Assembly (NCBI GenBank): GCA_045598045.1
Contig: JAZLLG010000020.1
Span: 1-10,720, forward strand
Direction: 5' to 3'
DNA: 10,720 nt
Source of the DNA: RGIG3528 sp045598045
GTDB taxonomy: Bacteria; Bacillota; Clostridia; Lachnospirales; Lachnospiraceae
Positions 1 to 6,607 of this stretch are shown in pieces. The translations under genes and the position numbers were made by a program. Every line of letters begins with the position of its first letter. Within the stretch, counting starts at the first letter, position 1. The notes under the pieces were generated by a model. The model saw nothing but the letters and a program-made list of their open reading frames with translations. It did not search any database and had not been told where the DNA came from.

Positions 1-28
1 TGAATTTATCGCCTTCACGAGACATCAT
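1..28 (-). CDS. N-terminus of an unidentified protein, cut by the window edge
   Basis: Reading leftward from the ATG at 26-28 gives MMSREGDKF, after which the window ends. The start is supported by an AGGA ribosome binding site about 8 nt upstream and by an extended -10 promoter (TGG-TATAAT) at 61-69. A second ATG at 23-25 could also serve as start. Nine residues are too few to assign a family. It lies downstream of the histidine kinase on the same strand, but the hairpins and the private promoter between them suggest a separate transcription unit. Confidence 0.5.
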
Positions 29-60
29 AGCGGTTGTCCTACCTGTATTTTGATAAGACA

Positions 61-69
61 ATTATACCA
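61..69 (-). promoter_or_regulatory. Extended -10 promoter of the leftmost gene
   Basis: The minus strand reads TGGTATAAT: a perfect -10 hexamer (complement of 61-66) with the TG of an extended -10. It lies about 33 nt upstream of the ATG ending at 28. No good -35 hexamer is present at 15-18 bp. The place where it would lie is inside the 3' arm of the 71-117 hairpin. Confidence 0.55.
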
Positions 70-70
70 C

Positions 71-117
71 AAAAAGCGGCTCAAAGCCAGTAAAATCAAG
101 GCTTTAAGCCACTTTTT
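71..117 (-). terminator. Long stem-loop, likely minus-strand terminator next to the next promoter
   Basis: The arms are 71-88 and 100-117 with an 11-nt loop. Read as minus-strand RNA, all 18 positions pair, two of them as G-U wobbles; on the plus strand the same two positions become A-C mismatches. The structure therefore appears selected for minus-strand RNA. The 3' arm ends in a U-run (complement of 71-75). It would stop readthrough from the kinase side just before the -10 box at 61-66. Confidence 0.6.
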
Positions 118-134
118 GTTACTAAAAAGTGAGA

Positions 135-162
135 AAACCCAGCGACGATATCCGCTGGGTTT
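135..162 (-). terminator. Second hairpin downstream of the histidine kinase gene
   Basis: A perfect 10-bp inverted repeat: the arms AAACCCAGCG (135-144) and its complement (153-162) flank an 8-nt loop. Minus-strand RNA is followed by a U-rich stretch (UUUUCUCACUUUUU). It sits between the terminator at 176-208 and the stem-loop at 71-117, so it is best read as part of a tandem terminator array. Confidence 0.5.
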
Positions 163-175
163 GTCTACAGTCTGA

Positions 176-208
176 TATAAAAAATAGCCCCGAGGGCTAT
201 TTTTTATA
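176..208. terminator. Bidirectional intrinsic terminator at the kinase stop codon
   Basis: Perfect 15-bp arms at 176-190 and 194-208 enclose a 3-nt loop. The G/C core (AGCCC / GGGCT) is flanked by A6 and T6, giving a U-run on either strand. The stop codon of the histidine kinase (complement of 197-199) lies inside the right arm, so the hairpin directly ends that transcript. Confidence 0.85.
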
Positions 209-2296
209 TTTCAGAAGCTCGCTAATAAGCTTATCCGCTTCAATCGGTTTAGAAATGTGTGCGTTCATACCGCTTTTTGTTGCCATTTCAACATCATCGG
301 CAAAGGAATTGGCGGATGCGGCAATAATCGGAATGTTATTGTCACTGCGCTGAAGCTTACGAATAGCTTTCGTTGCCTCGTAGCCGTTCATAACGGGCAT
401 CATTATATCCATGACGATTACATCGAAGAAGAACTCTCTCGAATCGTTGAAAACTCTTACGGCCTCCCTTCCGTCCGAAGCTCCGATTACTCGTGCTCCG
501 ACTTCCTTGAGAATATATTGCTCAATTTCCATATTAAGATCGTTGTCCTCAACAATAAGAATTCTCATTCCTTTTAATGTATTCTCATCGTAAGTTTCCT
601 TTTCACCGTTCTTACCTGAGGCTTCAATTACTGCTTTTGCCTTCTCCATTTCTTCCGGCGGAACGGGAGCAAAAGGTATTCTTAACGAAACCGTTGTTCC
701 GAAACCTTCCTCACTCTTTATGTCAATGGTCCCGCCCATAAGTTCCACAAGATTCTTCACAATAACCATTCCGAGGCCGCTGCCTTTGTACTTTGTCTTT
801 ATCTGCTCATCTTCTTGTGAGAAAGGTTCGTATATCCGCTTCAGGAAAGCTTCGCTCATGCCGATGCCTGTGTCTTCCACGGAGAAATCCATAATAAGGC
901 CTTCATCGTCGGGATTTTCGGTTATCTTTTCTCTTACCGTGATACGCCCGCCATCGTTTGTGAATTTCAAGGCATTGCTGAGAATGTTGACTATAATCTG
1001 GCGAAGATAAAGCTCATCTCCCATAACTATCGAGAAAGCCGTACACTCCGATTCCACAGCAATTTTCAGATTTCTGCCGAGCAGCATTCCATTTAGTATA
1101 ACAAGACAATTATCAAGAATAGCCTTGATGTCTATGGGTGCCGGAGTAAGATTGAAACTTCCGGACTCAATCTTTGAAAGATCCAGAACATCATTTACCA
1201 GCATCGAAAGGTGCTTTGCGCTTGCATCAATCTTGTCAAGACAACTTTCAACCCAAAGCTTGTCATCGCTCTTGTCGCGAGCCATTTTTGACATTCCGAC
1301 TATACCGTTAATAGGTGTTCTTATGTCGTGGGACATACGTGCAAGGAAAGCACTCTTTGCCTGGTTGGCACGCTCCAGTGAATCTTTTTCAAGTTCCGCA
1401 TCACCAATGGCACGTCGGTACAGGGTAACATCCTGACATGTTATAAGCATGCGGTCTTTGCCTCTCCATCTCATAGGTGTGGCGTTGCTTAAAAGGTACA
1501 TGCCATCCGGGCGAAGTATTTCCTGTGGAAAATTTATTTCCCATTGTTCACGCATAACAACAGGACAGGACGGGCATGGTGCTTCAATGCCCATAAAAGC
1601 CTTATAGCACTTTTGTCCGCACACATCGGTGCCGATAGATTCACGAATCAGTTTATTTACAAATTTGATTTCAAAGTTTTTGGGATTGATGATGTAGAAA
1701 TATAAATCTGTCTCTTCAAGAGCTCTCAAATGTTCCGTAGCATCTTCGCCTTCCGAGCGATTCCTTCTTTTCATGACAAAAAGAGAAAGGAAGCTTGAGC
1801 AAAGCCAAAGCGTGTGGATGGCTTCCTCTGTCCAACCGTAAGTACTGCAATTTGTATCAAATCCGACAAATCCGACGTATTCACTTTCATTACTGATGGC
1901 AAACTGCAGAAAACTCTTTGTTCCTGTTGAACCCAACAAATCTTTTCTGCCGGACTTCATCTCGGAAACGTCCGTGCAAAGAAGCATCCCGTTTTCATCA
2001 AACGAATCAAAATACTGCCTGCCGAGTGTCGTCTCGTAGGTAAGTTTTTGTTTAGAATCAATTTCAGGGCGGACACCGTCTGCACACCATTCAAACGTGT
2101 TGGTGATGGTATCACTGTCCAAATCGTTTTCATAGATATATGTTCTCTGCAAACCATAATGACATCCGAGAAGTTTAAGCACTTCTCCGACTGCTTTTTC
2201 CTCGTTCAAGGAATTGGTGGCAATTATTCTCGCAACATCGTCCACAATGTCTTTATTGGTTTTTCCGAAAGGTGTTATATTGTTTTCGTTTCCCAT
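197..2296 (-). CDS. Hybrid sensor histidine kinase (GAF-PAS-HisKA-HATPase-REC)
   Basis: A 699-residue cytoplasmic two-component kinase with no membrane helix. Approximate domain order: GAF-like sensor 15-175; PAS-like sensor 193-295 with a cysteine group (C226, C230, C241, C244); coiled linker; HisKA 310-378 with phospho-acceptor H323 in MSHDIRTP; HATPase 420-542 with N-box N441, G1 box D475-TGIG and G2 box GSGLGM at 505-510; receiver 577-697 with acidic D584, phospho-acceptor D630 in VIVMDIMMP and K683. All catalytic residues are present. The fused receiver and the absence of an output domain imply phosphorelay to a separate HPt or regulator protein, which is not in the window. ATG start with GGAG/GTGG upstream. 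It is divergent from the MATE-reductase operon and might regulate it, but no sequence evidence shows this. The input signal is unknown. Family call very secure; role inferred. Confidence 0.95.
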   Translation of the reverse strand: MGNENNITPFGKTNKDIVDDVARIIATNSLNEEKAVGEVLKLLGCHYGLQRTYIYENDLDSDTITNTFEWCADGVRPEIDSKQKLTYETTLGRQYFDSFDENGMLLCTDVSEMKSGRKDLLGSTGTKSFLQFAISNESEYVGFVGFDTNCSTYGWTEEAIHTLWLCSSFLSLFVMKRRNRSEGEDATEHLRALEETDLYFYIINPKNFEIKFVNKLIRESIGTDVCGQKCYKAFMGIEAPCPSCPVVMREQWEINFPQEILRPDGMYLLSNATPMRWRGKDRMLITCQDVTLYRRAIGDAELEKDSLERANQAKSAFLARMSHDIRTPINGIVGMSKMARDKSDDKLWVESCLDKIDASAKHLSMLVNDVLDLSKIESGSFNLTPAPIDIKAILDNCLVILNGMLLGRNLKIAVESECTAFSIVMGDELYLRQIIVNILSNALKFTNDGGRITVREKITENPDDEGLIMDFSVEDTGIGMSEAFLKRIYEPFSQEDEQIKTKYKGSGLGMVIVKNLVELMGGTIDIKSEEGFGTTVSLRIPFAPVPPEEMEKAKAVIEASGKNGEKETYDENTLKGMRILIVEDNDLNMEIEQYILKEVGARVIGASDGREAVRVFNDSREFFFDVIVMDIMMPVMNGYEATKAIRKLQRSDNNIPIIAASANSFADDVEMATKSGMNAHISKPIEADKLISELLKYKK

Positions 2297-2319
2297 ATTT
2301 TTCCACTCTCCGACTTTTC

Positions 2320-2328
2320 AGTATATCA
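2320..2328 (-). promoter_or_regulatory. Probable extended -10 of the histidine kinase promoter
   Basis: The minus strand reads TGATATACT (complement of 2320-2328): the TATACT hexamer (2320-2325) preceded by a TG extended -10 element, about 24 nt upstream of the kinase ATG. No strong -35 is visible at 16-18 bp. The call rests on the -10 element and its position alone. Confidence 0.4.
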
Positions 2329-2368
2329 TCAAATCTGCTCACAAACCATTAAAAAATTATCAAATATC

Positions 2369-2397
2369 TTGACAGGCTCTTAGGGTAAGGGCATAAT
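2369..2397 (+). promoter_or_regulatory. Sigma-70-type promoter of the MATE-reductase operon
   Basis: A consensus -35 TTGACA (2369-2374), a 17-bp spacer and -10 CATAAT (2392-2397, 5 of 6 matches) predict a start near 2404 and a 5' UTR of about 44 nt. The -10 lies inside a dyad: GCATAATGC (2391-2399) is a perfect 9-bp palindrome, and the outer GGG-TAAG (2383-2389) matches CTTA-T-CCC (2399-2406) with one extra base. This could be an operator, which is inference. Confidence 0.8.
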
Positions 2398-2447
2398 GCT
2401 TATCCCATAGGGTTTACGTTATCAAATGGCAATATGAGGTAAAATTT

Positions 2448-3842
2448 ATGAAACTTATCGGCGACAGAAAATTCTATAAGTCTGTTATAAGCGTTGCGCT
2501 TCCCATAATGATTCAAAACGGAATAAGCAATTTCGTCAGTATGCTGGACAACATAATGGTCGGAAGACTCAGCACGGAAGCCATGAGCGGAGTATCCATC
2601 GTCAATCAGCTCAACTTCGTTCTTGTTCTCTGTTTCTTCGGCACCTTCGGCGGTGCGGGAATTTTGACCGCACAATTTTTCGGTCAGAGAAACAAAGAAG
2701 GTGTACGCGATACTTTCCGTTTTAAACTGATTTCCGGCGTCATAGTACTTTTATGTGCCTTTGTGCTTTTTACGTCACTCGATGAAAAGCTTATAAGCCT
2801 TTATCTTCATTCCTCCGATTTTGAAGGAGACCTGGCACTTACTCTTGCACTCGGAAAAGACTACCTCAAGGTTATTCTCATCGGACTACCTCCCATGATG
2901 CTCGAAATGGTTTATTCCTCCACACTTCGTGAATGTGGCGAAACCCGCGTTCCGATGGTTGCAAGTTCCGTTGCCGTAGGCGTAAACCTCCTTTTCAACT
3001 GGCTTCTCATCTTCGGCAACCTCGGATGTCCCGAGCTTGGTGTTGTCGGTGCAGCCATTGCCACCGTTATCTCACGATACATCCAATGCGGTATTGTTAT
3101 AATCTGGTCACATCGGCATAAGGATAAGGCAGAATTCACTTCAGGTGCTTACCGTCACTTCAGAATCCCGAAAGAACTTGTCGGAAGAACACTTCTCCTG
3201 GCTTTGCCTCTCATATTTAATGAAACACTTTGGGCCGCCGGAGTTGCAACGCAGACACAGATTTTCTCTAACAGAGGTCTTTCAATCGTTGCAGCCTTCA
3301 ACATTAACTCAACAATCAATAACGTATTCAACATTGTATTTATTGCGCTCGGCGACTCCGTGGCAATCATCGTCGGACAACAGCTTGGTGCCGGAAAAGT
3401 CAAGGAAGGCAAGGAAACCGCTTACAGAATAATCGCAATGAGTACGGCAATCTGTTTTGTAATCGGGGCCTTACTCGCCTGCTGTTCAAGTCTTTTCCCT
3501 CAGATTTTCAACACCGAAGACGAAGTTAAGGAACTTGCAAAAAAATTTATTCTTGTTTCTGCCTGCTGTATGCCAATACAAGGTTATTTACATTCAACAT
3601 ACTTTACAATCCGTTCGGGTGGAAAAACACTCATCACCTTCCTTTTCGACAGTTTTTTCCTTTGGGTTGCGGCAATTCCGACAGCATGGGTTCTGACATT
3701 AAAAACCTCTCTTGACATTGTTACGGTTTTTCTTGTAATTCAGCTTCTGGATGTGGTAAAATGCGTGGTAGGCACTGCCATCATGAAGAGTGGTGTTTGG
3801 GCCAATAATCTCGTAAAAAACGAGCCTTTGGATAAGGAGTAA
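2448..3842 (+). CDS. MATE family multidrug/cation antiporter
   Basis: A 464-residue polytopic inner-membrane protein of usual MATE length. Such proteins export cationic or amphipathic compounds in exchange for Na+ or H+. It shows the two-repeat pattern of the family: the N-terminal motif around 31-40 (SMLDNIMVGR, with D34), a RECGETRVP loop near 161-169, a cytoplasmic linker rich in K and H around 221-247, and a second repeat starting near 250 with GQQLGAGKVKEGKETA at 310-325. About twelve hydrophobic segments are visible. The ATG at 2448 has GAGGT 7 nt upstream and lies behind a consensus promoter. Only 3 nt separate its stop from the next gene, so the two are co-transcribed. The substrate cannot be told from sequence. 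NorM-like and DinF-like members look alike at this level. Confidence 0.93.
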   Translation: MKLIGDRKFYKSVISVALPIMIQNGISNFVSMLDNIMVGRLSTEAMSGVSIVNQLNFVLVLCFFGTFGGAGILTAQFFGQRNKEGVRDTFRFKLISGVIVLLCAFVLFTSLDEKLISLYLHSSDFEGDLALTLALGKDYLKVILIGLPPMMLEMVYSSTLRECGETRVPMVASSVAVGVNLLFNWLLIFGNLGCPELGVVGAAIATVISRYIQCGIVIIWSHRHKDKAEFTSGAYRHFRIPKELVGRTLLLALPLIFNETLWAAGVATQTQIFSNRGLSIVAAFNINSTINNVFNIVFIALGDSVAIIVGQQLGAGKVKEGKETAYRIIAMSTAICFVIGALLACCSSLFPQIFNTEDEVKELAKKFILVSACCMPIQGYLHSTYFTIRSGGKTLITFLFDSFFLWVAAIPTAWVLTLKTSLDIVTVFLVIQLLDVVKCVVGTAIMKSGVWANNLVKNEPLDKE

Positions 3843-3845
3843 ATT

Positions 3846-4964
3846 ATGGAGAAGAGAAAATTAGACAAGCTTTCGGTTGAAACATCCTTACTTGGTTTCG
3901 GTTGTATGCGTTTTCCGGTTAAGGATGGTCACATCGACGAAGCAGAAGCAGAAAAAATGATTGACCTCGCCTACAAATCAGGCGTCAATTATTACGACAC
4001 AGCATGGCCCTATCACAATGGTGAAAGCGAGCCGTTTGTCGGAAAAGTTATGAAGAAGTATCCTCGTGACAGCTTCTTCCTCGCTACAAAGCTTCCCCTT
4101 TGGGAAGTTCATACACTTGATGATGCAAAGCGCATTTTCAACATACAGCTTGAGCATCTTCAAACAGACCACATCGATTTTTATCTCTGCCACGCTTTCA
4201 ACGGACAGCGTTACGACGAAATCAAAGCTCTCGGTGTTATTGACTGGCTCGAAGAAGTTAAAGCATCAGGCAAAATCCGTTTCCTTGGTTTTTCCTTCCA
4301 TGACGGTTATGAAGCATTCGAAAAAATACTGACAGACCATAACTGGGATTTCTGCCAGATTCAGTACAACTACATGGACACAAACGAACAGGCCGGCGAC
4401 AAGGGTTACGCCCTTTGTGAAAAGCTCAATGTTCCAATGATTATCATGGAGTCCATCCGCGGCGGTGAACTTGCAAGCTTCGCACCGGATGTTGAAAAGA
4501 TGTTCAAAGATGTTCGTCCCGACAAGTCCATTGCTTCCTGGGCACTTCGTTGGCTCGGAACAAAACCTCAGGTTAAGGTTATCCTTTCCGGCATGTCAGC
4601 TTTCGACCAGGTTCAGGATAACCTCAACACCTTCGAGAACTTCGAACCTCTCAGTGAAAAAGAACAGTCTACCGTTGAAGCCGTTGTTAAAGAAATCCGT
4701 TCCCGCATAAAGAACGGCTGTACAGGATGTCGTTATTGTATGCCCTGCCCTGCAGGCGTAATGATTCCCCACATTTTCCGTCTTTGGAACATGCTCGGAA
4801 TGTATGGCAATCAGGAAAGAGCAACAAGAAGCTATAAGGGTATGAAGCCCGAAGAAATGGCTGATGTATGTCTGAAGTGCGGTGCCTGCGAAGCAGCATG
4901 TCCTCAGCACTTAAGCATCAGAGATAATCTTGAAACAGCTCATAAAGAGCTCCTTGGAGAATAA
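3846..4964 (+). CDS. Aldo/keto reductase with C-terminal 2x[4Fe-4S] ferredoxin domain
   Basis: A 372-residue cytoplasmic oxidoreductase. Residues 1-275 form the aldo/keto reductase TIM barrel with the catalytic tetrad D51, Y56, K82 and H116 (motifs YYDTAWPYHNGESE, ATKLP, YLCHAF). Residues 290-360 hold two cysteine groups: C292/C295/C298/C301 followed by P, and C342/C345/C348/C352 followed by P. They are expected to bind two 4Fe-4S clusters. This is the ferredoxin-fused AKR group common in anaerobic Firmicutes and Archaea; a role in redox transfer between NAD(P)H and iron-sulfur carriers is inferred, and the substrate is unknown. AAGGAG overlaps the end of the MATE gene 6 nt before the ATG, indicating tight coupling. 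The terminator at 4974-5005 follows directly. Confidence 0.93.
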   Translation: MEKRKLDKLSVETSLLGFGCMRFPVKDGHIDEAEAEKMIDLAYKSGVNYYDTAWPYHNGESEPFVGKVMKKYPRDSFFLATKLPLWEVHTLDDAKRIFNIQLEHLQTDHIDFYLCHAFNGQRYDEIKALGVIDWLEEVKASGKIRFLGFSFHDGYEAFEKILTDHNWDFCQIQYNYMDTNEQAGDKGYALCEKLNVPMIIMESIRGGELASFAPDVEKMFKDVRPDKSIASWALRWLGTKPQVKVILSGMSAFDQVQDNLNTFENFEPLSEKEQSTVEAVVKEIRSRIKNGCTGCRYCMPCPAGVMIPHIFRLWNMLGMYGNQERATRSYKGMKPEEMADVCLKCGACEAACPQHLSIRDNLETAHKELLGE

Positions 4965-5005
4965 AAAAAGTAAAACCTGCGTGGCTGACCACGCAGGTTC
5001 TTTTT
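4963..5005. terminator. Bidirectional intrinsic terminator between convergent genes
   Basis: A perfect 11-bp stem, AACCTGCGTGG (4974-4984) and its complement (4989-4999), with loop CTGA. T5 follows on the plus side (5001-5005) and A7 precedes (4963-4969), giving a U-run for the minus strand. It ends the MATE-reductase operon from the left and the small membrane protein gene from the right. Confidence 0.9.
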
Positions 5006-5198
5006 ATTTGTCAAGATTGATGGTTACGTACTCTCTTTTGGACTTTCCTTCCTTGAAGGAATCGTCTTCAAAGCTGTCATCAAAATCGTCATCGGCTTCA
5101 ACGTCTTTCTCAACGTACTTTTTATAGAGAGAATATCCTGTATATCCGATTGCTGTGAGAGAAACAATACATGTAATAAACTTAAAGAATTTCTTCAT
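5004..5198 (-). CDS. Small single-helix membrane protein with acidic tail
   Basis: A 64-residue protein that I do not recognise. A basic start (MKKFFKF) leads into one hydrophobic helix at about residues 7-24 (ITCIVSLTAIGYTGYSLY), then KKYVEK, a strongly acidic stretch at 31-47 (five to eight Asp/Glu in clusters) and a basic C-terminal part. The helix could be an uncleaved anchor; the TGYSLYKK pattern recalls YtxH-like anchored proteins, but similarity is weak. The start has AAAGGG about 6 nt upstream and a good promoter at 5239-5267, and the gene ends in a strong terminator, so it is likely real. It lies 108 bp downstream of the ABC operon on the same strand and may also be read from there. 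Confidence 0.75.
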   Translation of the reverse strand: MKKFFKFITCIVSLTAIGYTGYSLYKKYVEKDVEADDDFDDSFEDDSFKEGKSKREYVTINLDK

Positions 5199-5238
5199 AA
5201 TGCGCCCTTTCTGCCGATGCGGCCTTTACTTTAAGTCT

Positions 5239-5267
5239 ATTCTACTCTTTTCATTTTTTCATTTCAA
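5239..5267 (-). promoter_or_regulatory. Promoter of the small membrane protein gene
   Basis: On the minus strand: -35 TTGAAA (complement of 5262-5267), a 17-bp spacer and -10 TAGAAT (complement of 5239-5244), each 5 of 6 to consensus. The predicted start is about 35 nt upstream of the ATG at 5198. Confidence 0.65.
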
Positions 5268-5306
5268 TAGCTTTTGTCAAAACTCGCGAATTGCTTTGCA
5301 ATTTGT

Positions 5307-5852
5307 TCATATCAGGATTTTGTCGGCATCGAGAAGCTGAACATCCCGCTCATCATGCGTTGCTATTATTGTTAATACACCGGTTTGACGGATAATCCCC
5401 GCAATACGCTCTGTCAGCGCTGCATCAAGCCCCTTAAAAGGCTCGTCAAGAATAAGAAGGTCCGCTTCAAAAGCAAGCGCACGAGCAAGACTCACGCGGC
5501 GTCTCATCCCACCCGAAAGCTCGGCCGGCATTTTATCGGCAACTTCCAGAAGTTCCATTTTCTTAAGGAGCTCCAATGCTTTCTCTTTGTTATCGTTTAC
5601 AACCGAAACATTTTCCAGCACCGTAAGCCAAGGGAAAAGCCTGTCATCCTGAAACATCAGAGAAACCTTTTCGGGCCTTCCCGATATACTTCCGCTTTCG
5701 GGCTCAATCAGGCCCGCAATCGTATGAAGAAGGGTTGTTTTCCCGCTTCCGCTTTCACCCATTATGCATGTGATTCCATCACCGAAGGCCAGTGAAAGAT
5801 TGCTGAGGACCTTCTTTTCACCATAGGAAACCGTCAGATTATTAATCTTCAT
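5307..5852 (-). CDS. ABC importer ATP-binding protein (SsuB/TauB-like)
   Basis: The 181-residue ATPase of the importer encoded with the two genes upstream. All nucleotide-binding motifs are in order: Walker A GESGSGKTT at 32-40, Q-loop Q68 in LMFQDDRLFPW, signature LSGGM at 112-116, Walker B LLILDEP at 132-138, D-loop GLDAA at 141-145 and H-loop H166. It is shorter than most SsuB/TauB proteins (roughly 240-270 residues) and stops about 15 residues after the H-loop, so the usual C-terminal extension is absent while the catalytic core is whole. The start at 5850-5852 is chosen because AGGAGG lies 6 nt upstream and the family alignment begins with MKINNLTVSYG; an in-frame start 63 nt further up lacks support. 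It overlaps the permease gene by 11 nt, indicating translational coupling. Confidence 0.93.
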   Translation of the reverse strand: MKINNLTVSYGEKKVLSNLSLAFGDGITCIMGESGSGKTTLLHTIAGLIEPESGSISGRPEKVSLMFQDDRLFPWLTVLENVSVVNDNKEKALELLKKMELLEVADKMPAELSGGMRRRVSLARALAFEADLLILDEPFKGLDAALTERIAGIIRQTGVLTIIATHDERDVQLLDADKILI

Positions 5853-6597
5853 TACCGGCCTCCTCTCTCTTTTTTCTGTTGCCCGTAAAAAGGCCGAAAA
5901 GTTTTTCAAATGCAATGCTGAACACTATCACCACAACCGTCCATGCAAAAAGATCCGGCGTTTCGAGATAAATTTTGGAGTAATAGATTTCCCGTCCGAT
6001 TGCATTTGCGGGAAGCGCCAGTACTTCGGCGGCTATACCCGATTTCCACGCAAGCCCCAGGGCCGTAACGGCACCTGAAATGAAATATGGCTTTACTGAG
6101 GGCAGATAGATGAATCTCACCGTTTTCTTAATTCCGAACCTGTACACCTTACCGACTTCAAGAAGCCCTTTGTCAGTCTCCTTTATGCCTTCAAGAAGGT
6201 TGGAATAAAGAACGGGTGCCACGATAAGTGCCGCAATAAATACCGGTACGAACGTGTAGCTGAAAAAAAGCATAACAAGAAGAATAAATGATGTTACCGG
6301 CGTGGAACGTATCATTCTGATAAATGGTGTGATTATGGCATCGGCAACATCCGATGCTGCGGAAAGAACGGCAAAAAGTGAGCCGATTATCGTTCCTGCC
6401 GCAAAGCCGCCGATAATACGAAGTAACGTTATTCCCGTTTTTAACCAGAAAGCTTTTGTTACCATCAGTTTGCCAATCCTTGACAGGACGAGCAGAGGAG
6501 ACGGAACCAGAAGTTCTTTGTTGATTATAAATGCGGCCAAAAACCACACGCCAAGCCAGAAGACGAGTGCAAGCCCCGTCTTCTGCCATTTTTTCAT
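5842..6597 (-). CDS. ABC importer permease (SsuC/TauC-like, BPD_transp_1)
   Basis: A 251-residue inner-membrane permease. Starting from MKKWQKTGLALVFW, it has about six hydrophobic segments. The helix containing TGITLLRIIGGFAAGTIIGSL is typical of the SsuC/TauC group, and the cytoplasmic EAA-like loop (LLEGIKETDKGLLEVGKVYR) carries the ATPase contact. The start at 6595-6597 lies 10 nt past the lipoprotein stop, with only a weak purine-rich site (AGAAAAAGA). An alternative ATG at 6630 would add 11 residues and overlap the lipoprotein gene by 23 nt. Either way, expression probably depends on coupling to the upstream gene. It acts with the ATPase and the binding lipoprotein as one importer; the substrate is not evident. 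Confidence 0.92.
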   Translation of the reverse strand: MKKWQKTGLALVFWLGVWFLAAFIINKELLVPSPLLVLSRIGKLMVTKAFWLKTGITLLRIIGGFAAGTIIGSLFAVLSAASDVADAIITPFIRMIRSTPVTSFILLVMLFFSYTFVPVFIAALIVAPVLYSNLLEGIKETDKGLLEVGKVYRFGIKKTVRFIYLPSVKPYFISGAVTALGLAWKSGIAAEVLALPANAIGREIYYSKIYLETPDLFAWTVVVIVFSIAFEKLFGLFTGNRKKREEAGNED

Positions 6598-6607
6598 TCT
6601 TTTTCTG

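Noticed and set aside
257..577. Plus-strand open frames opposite the histidine kinase
   Set aside because: These are shadows of the kinase receiver-domain coding strand, with no start signals or recognisable motifs. The same holds for the other frames opposite or offset to the main genes.
5287..5305. Hairpin after the ABC ATPase stop as a terminator
   Set aside because: The stem AATTGC/GCAATT is A/T-rich and no U-run follows it, so it is probably not a terminator. Readthrough into the small membrane protein gene is possible.
5853..5915. Longer start for the ABC ATPase
   Set aside because: The extra 21 residues lie inside the permease coding end. AGGAGG directly precedes the internal ATG at 5852, where family proteins begin.
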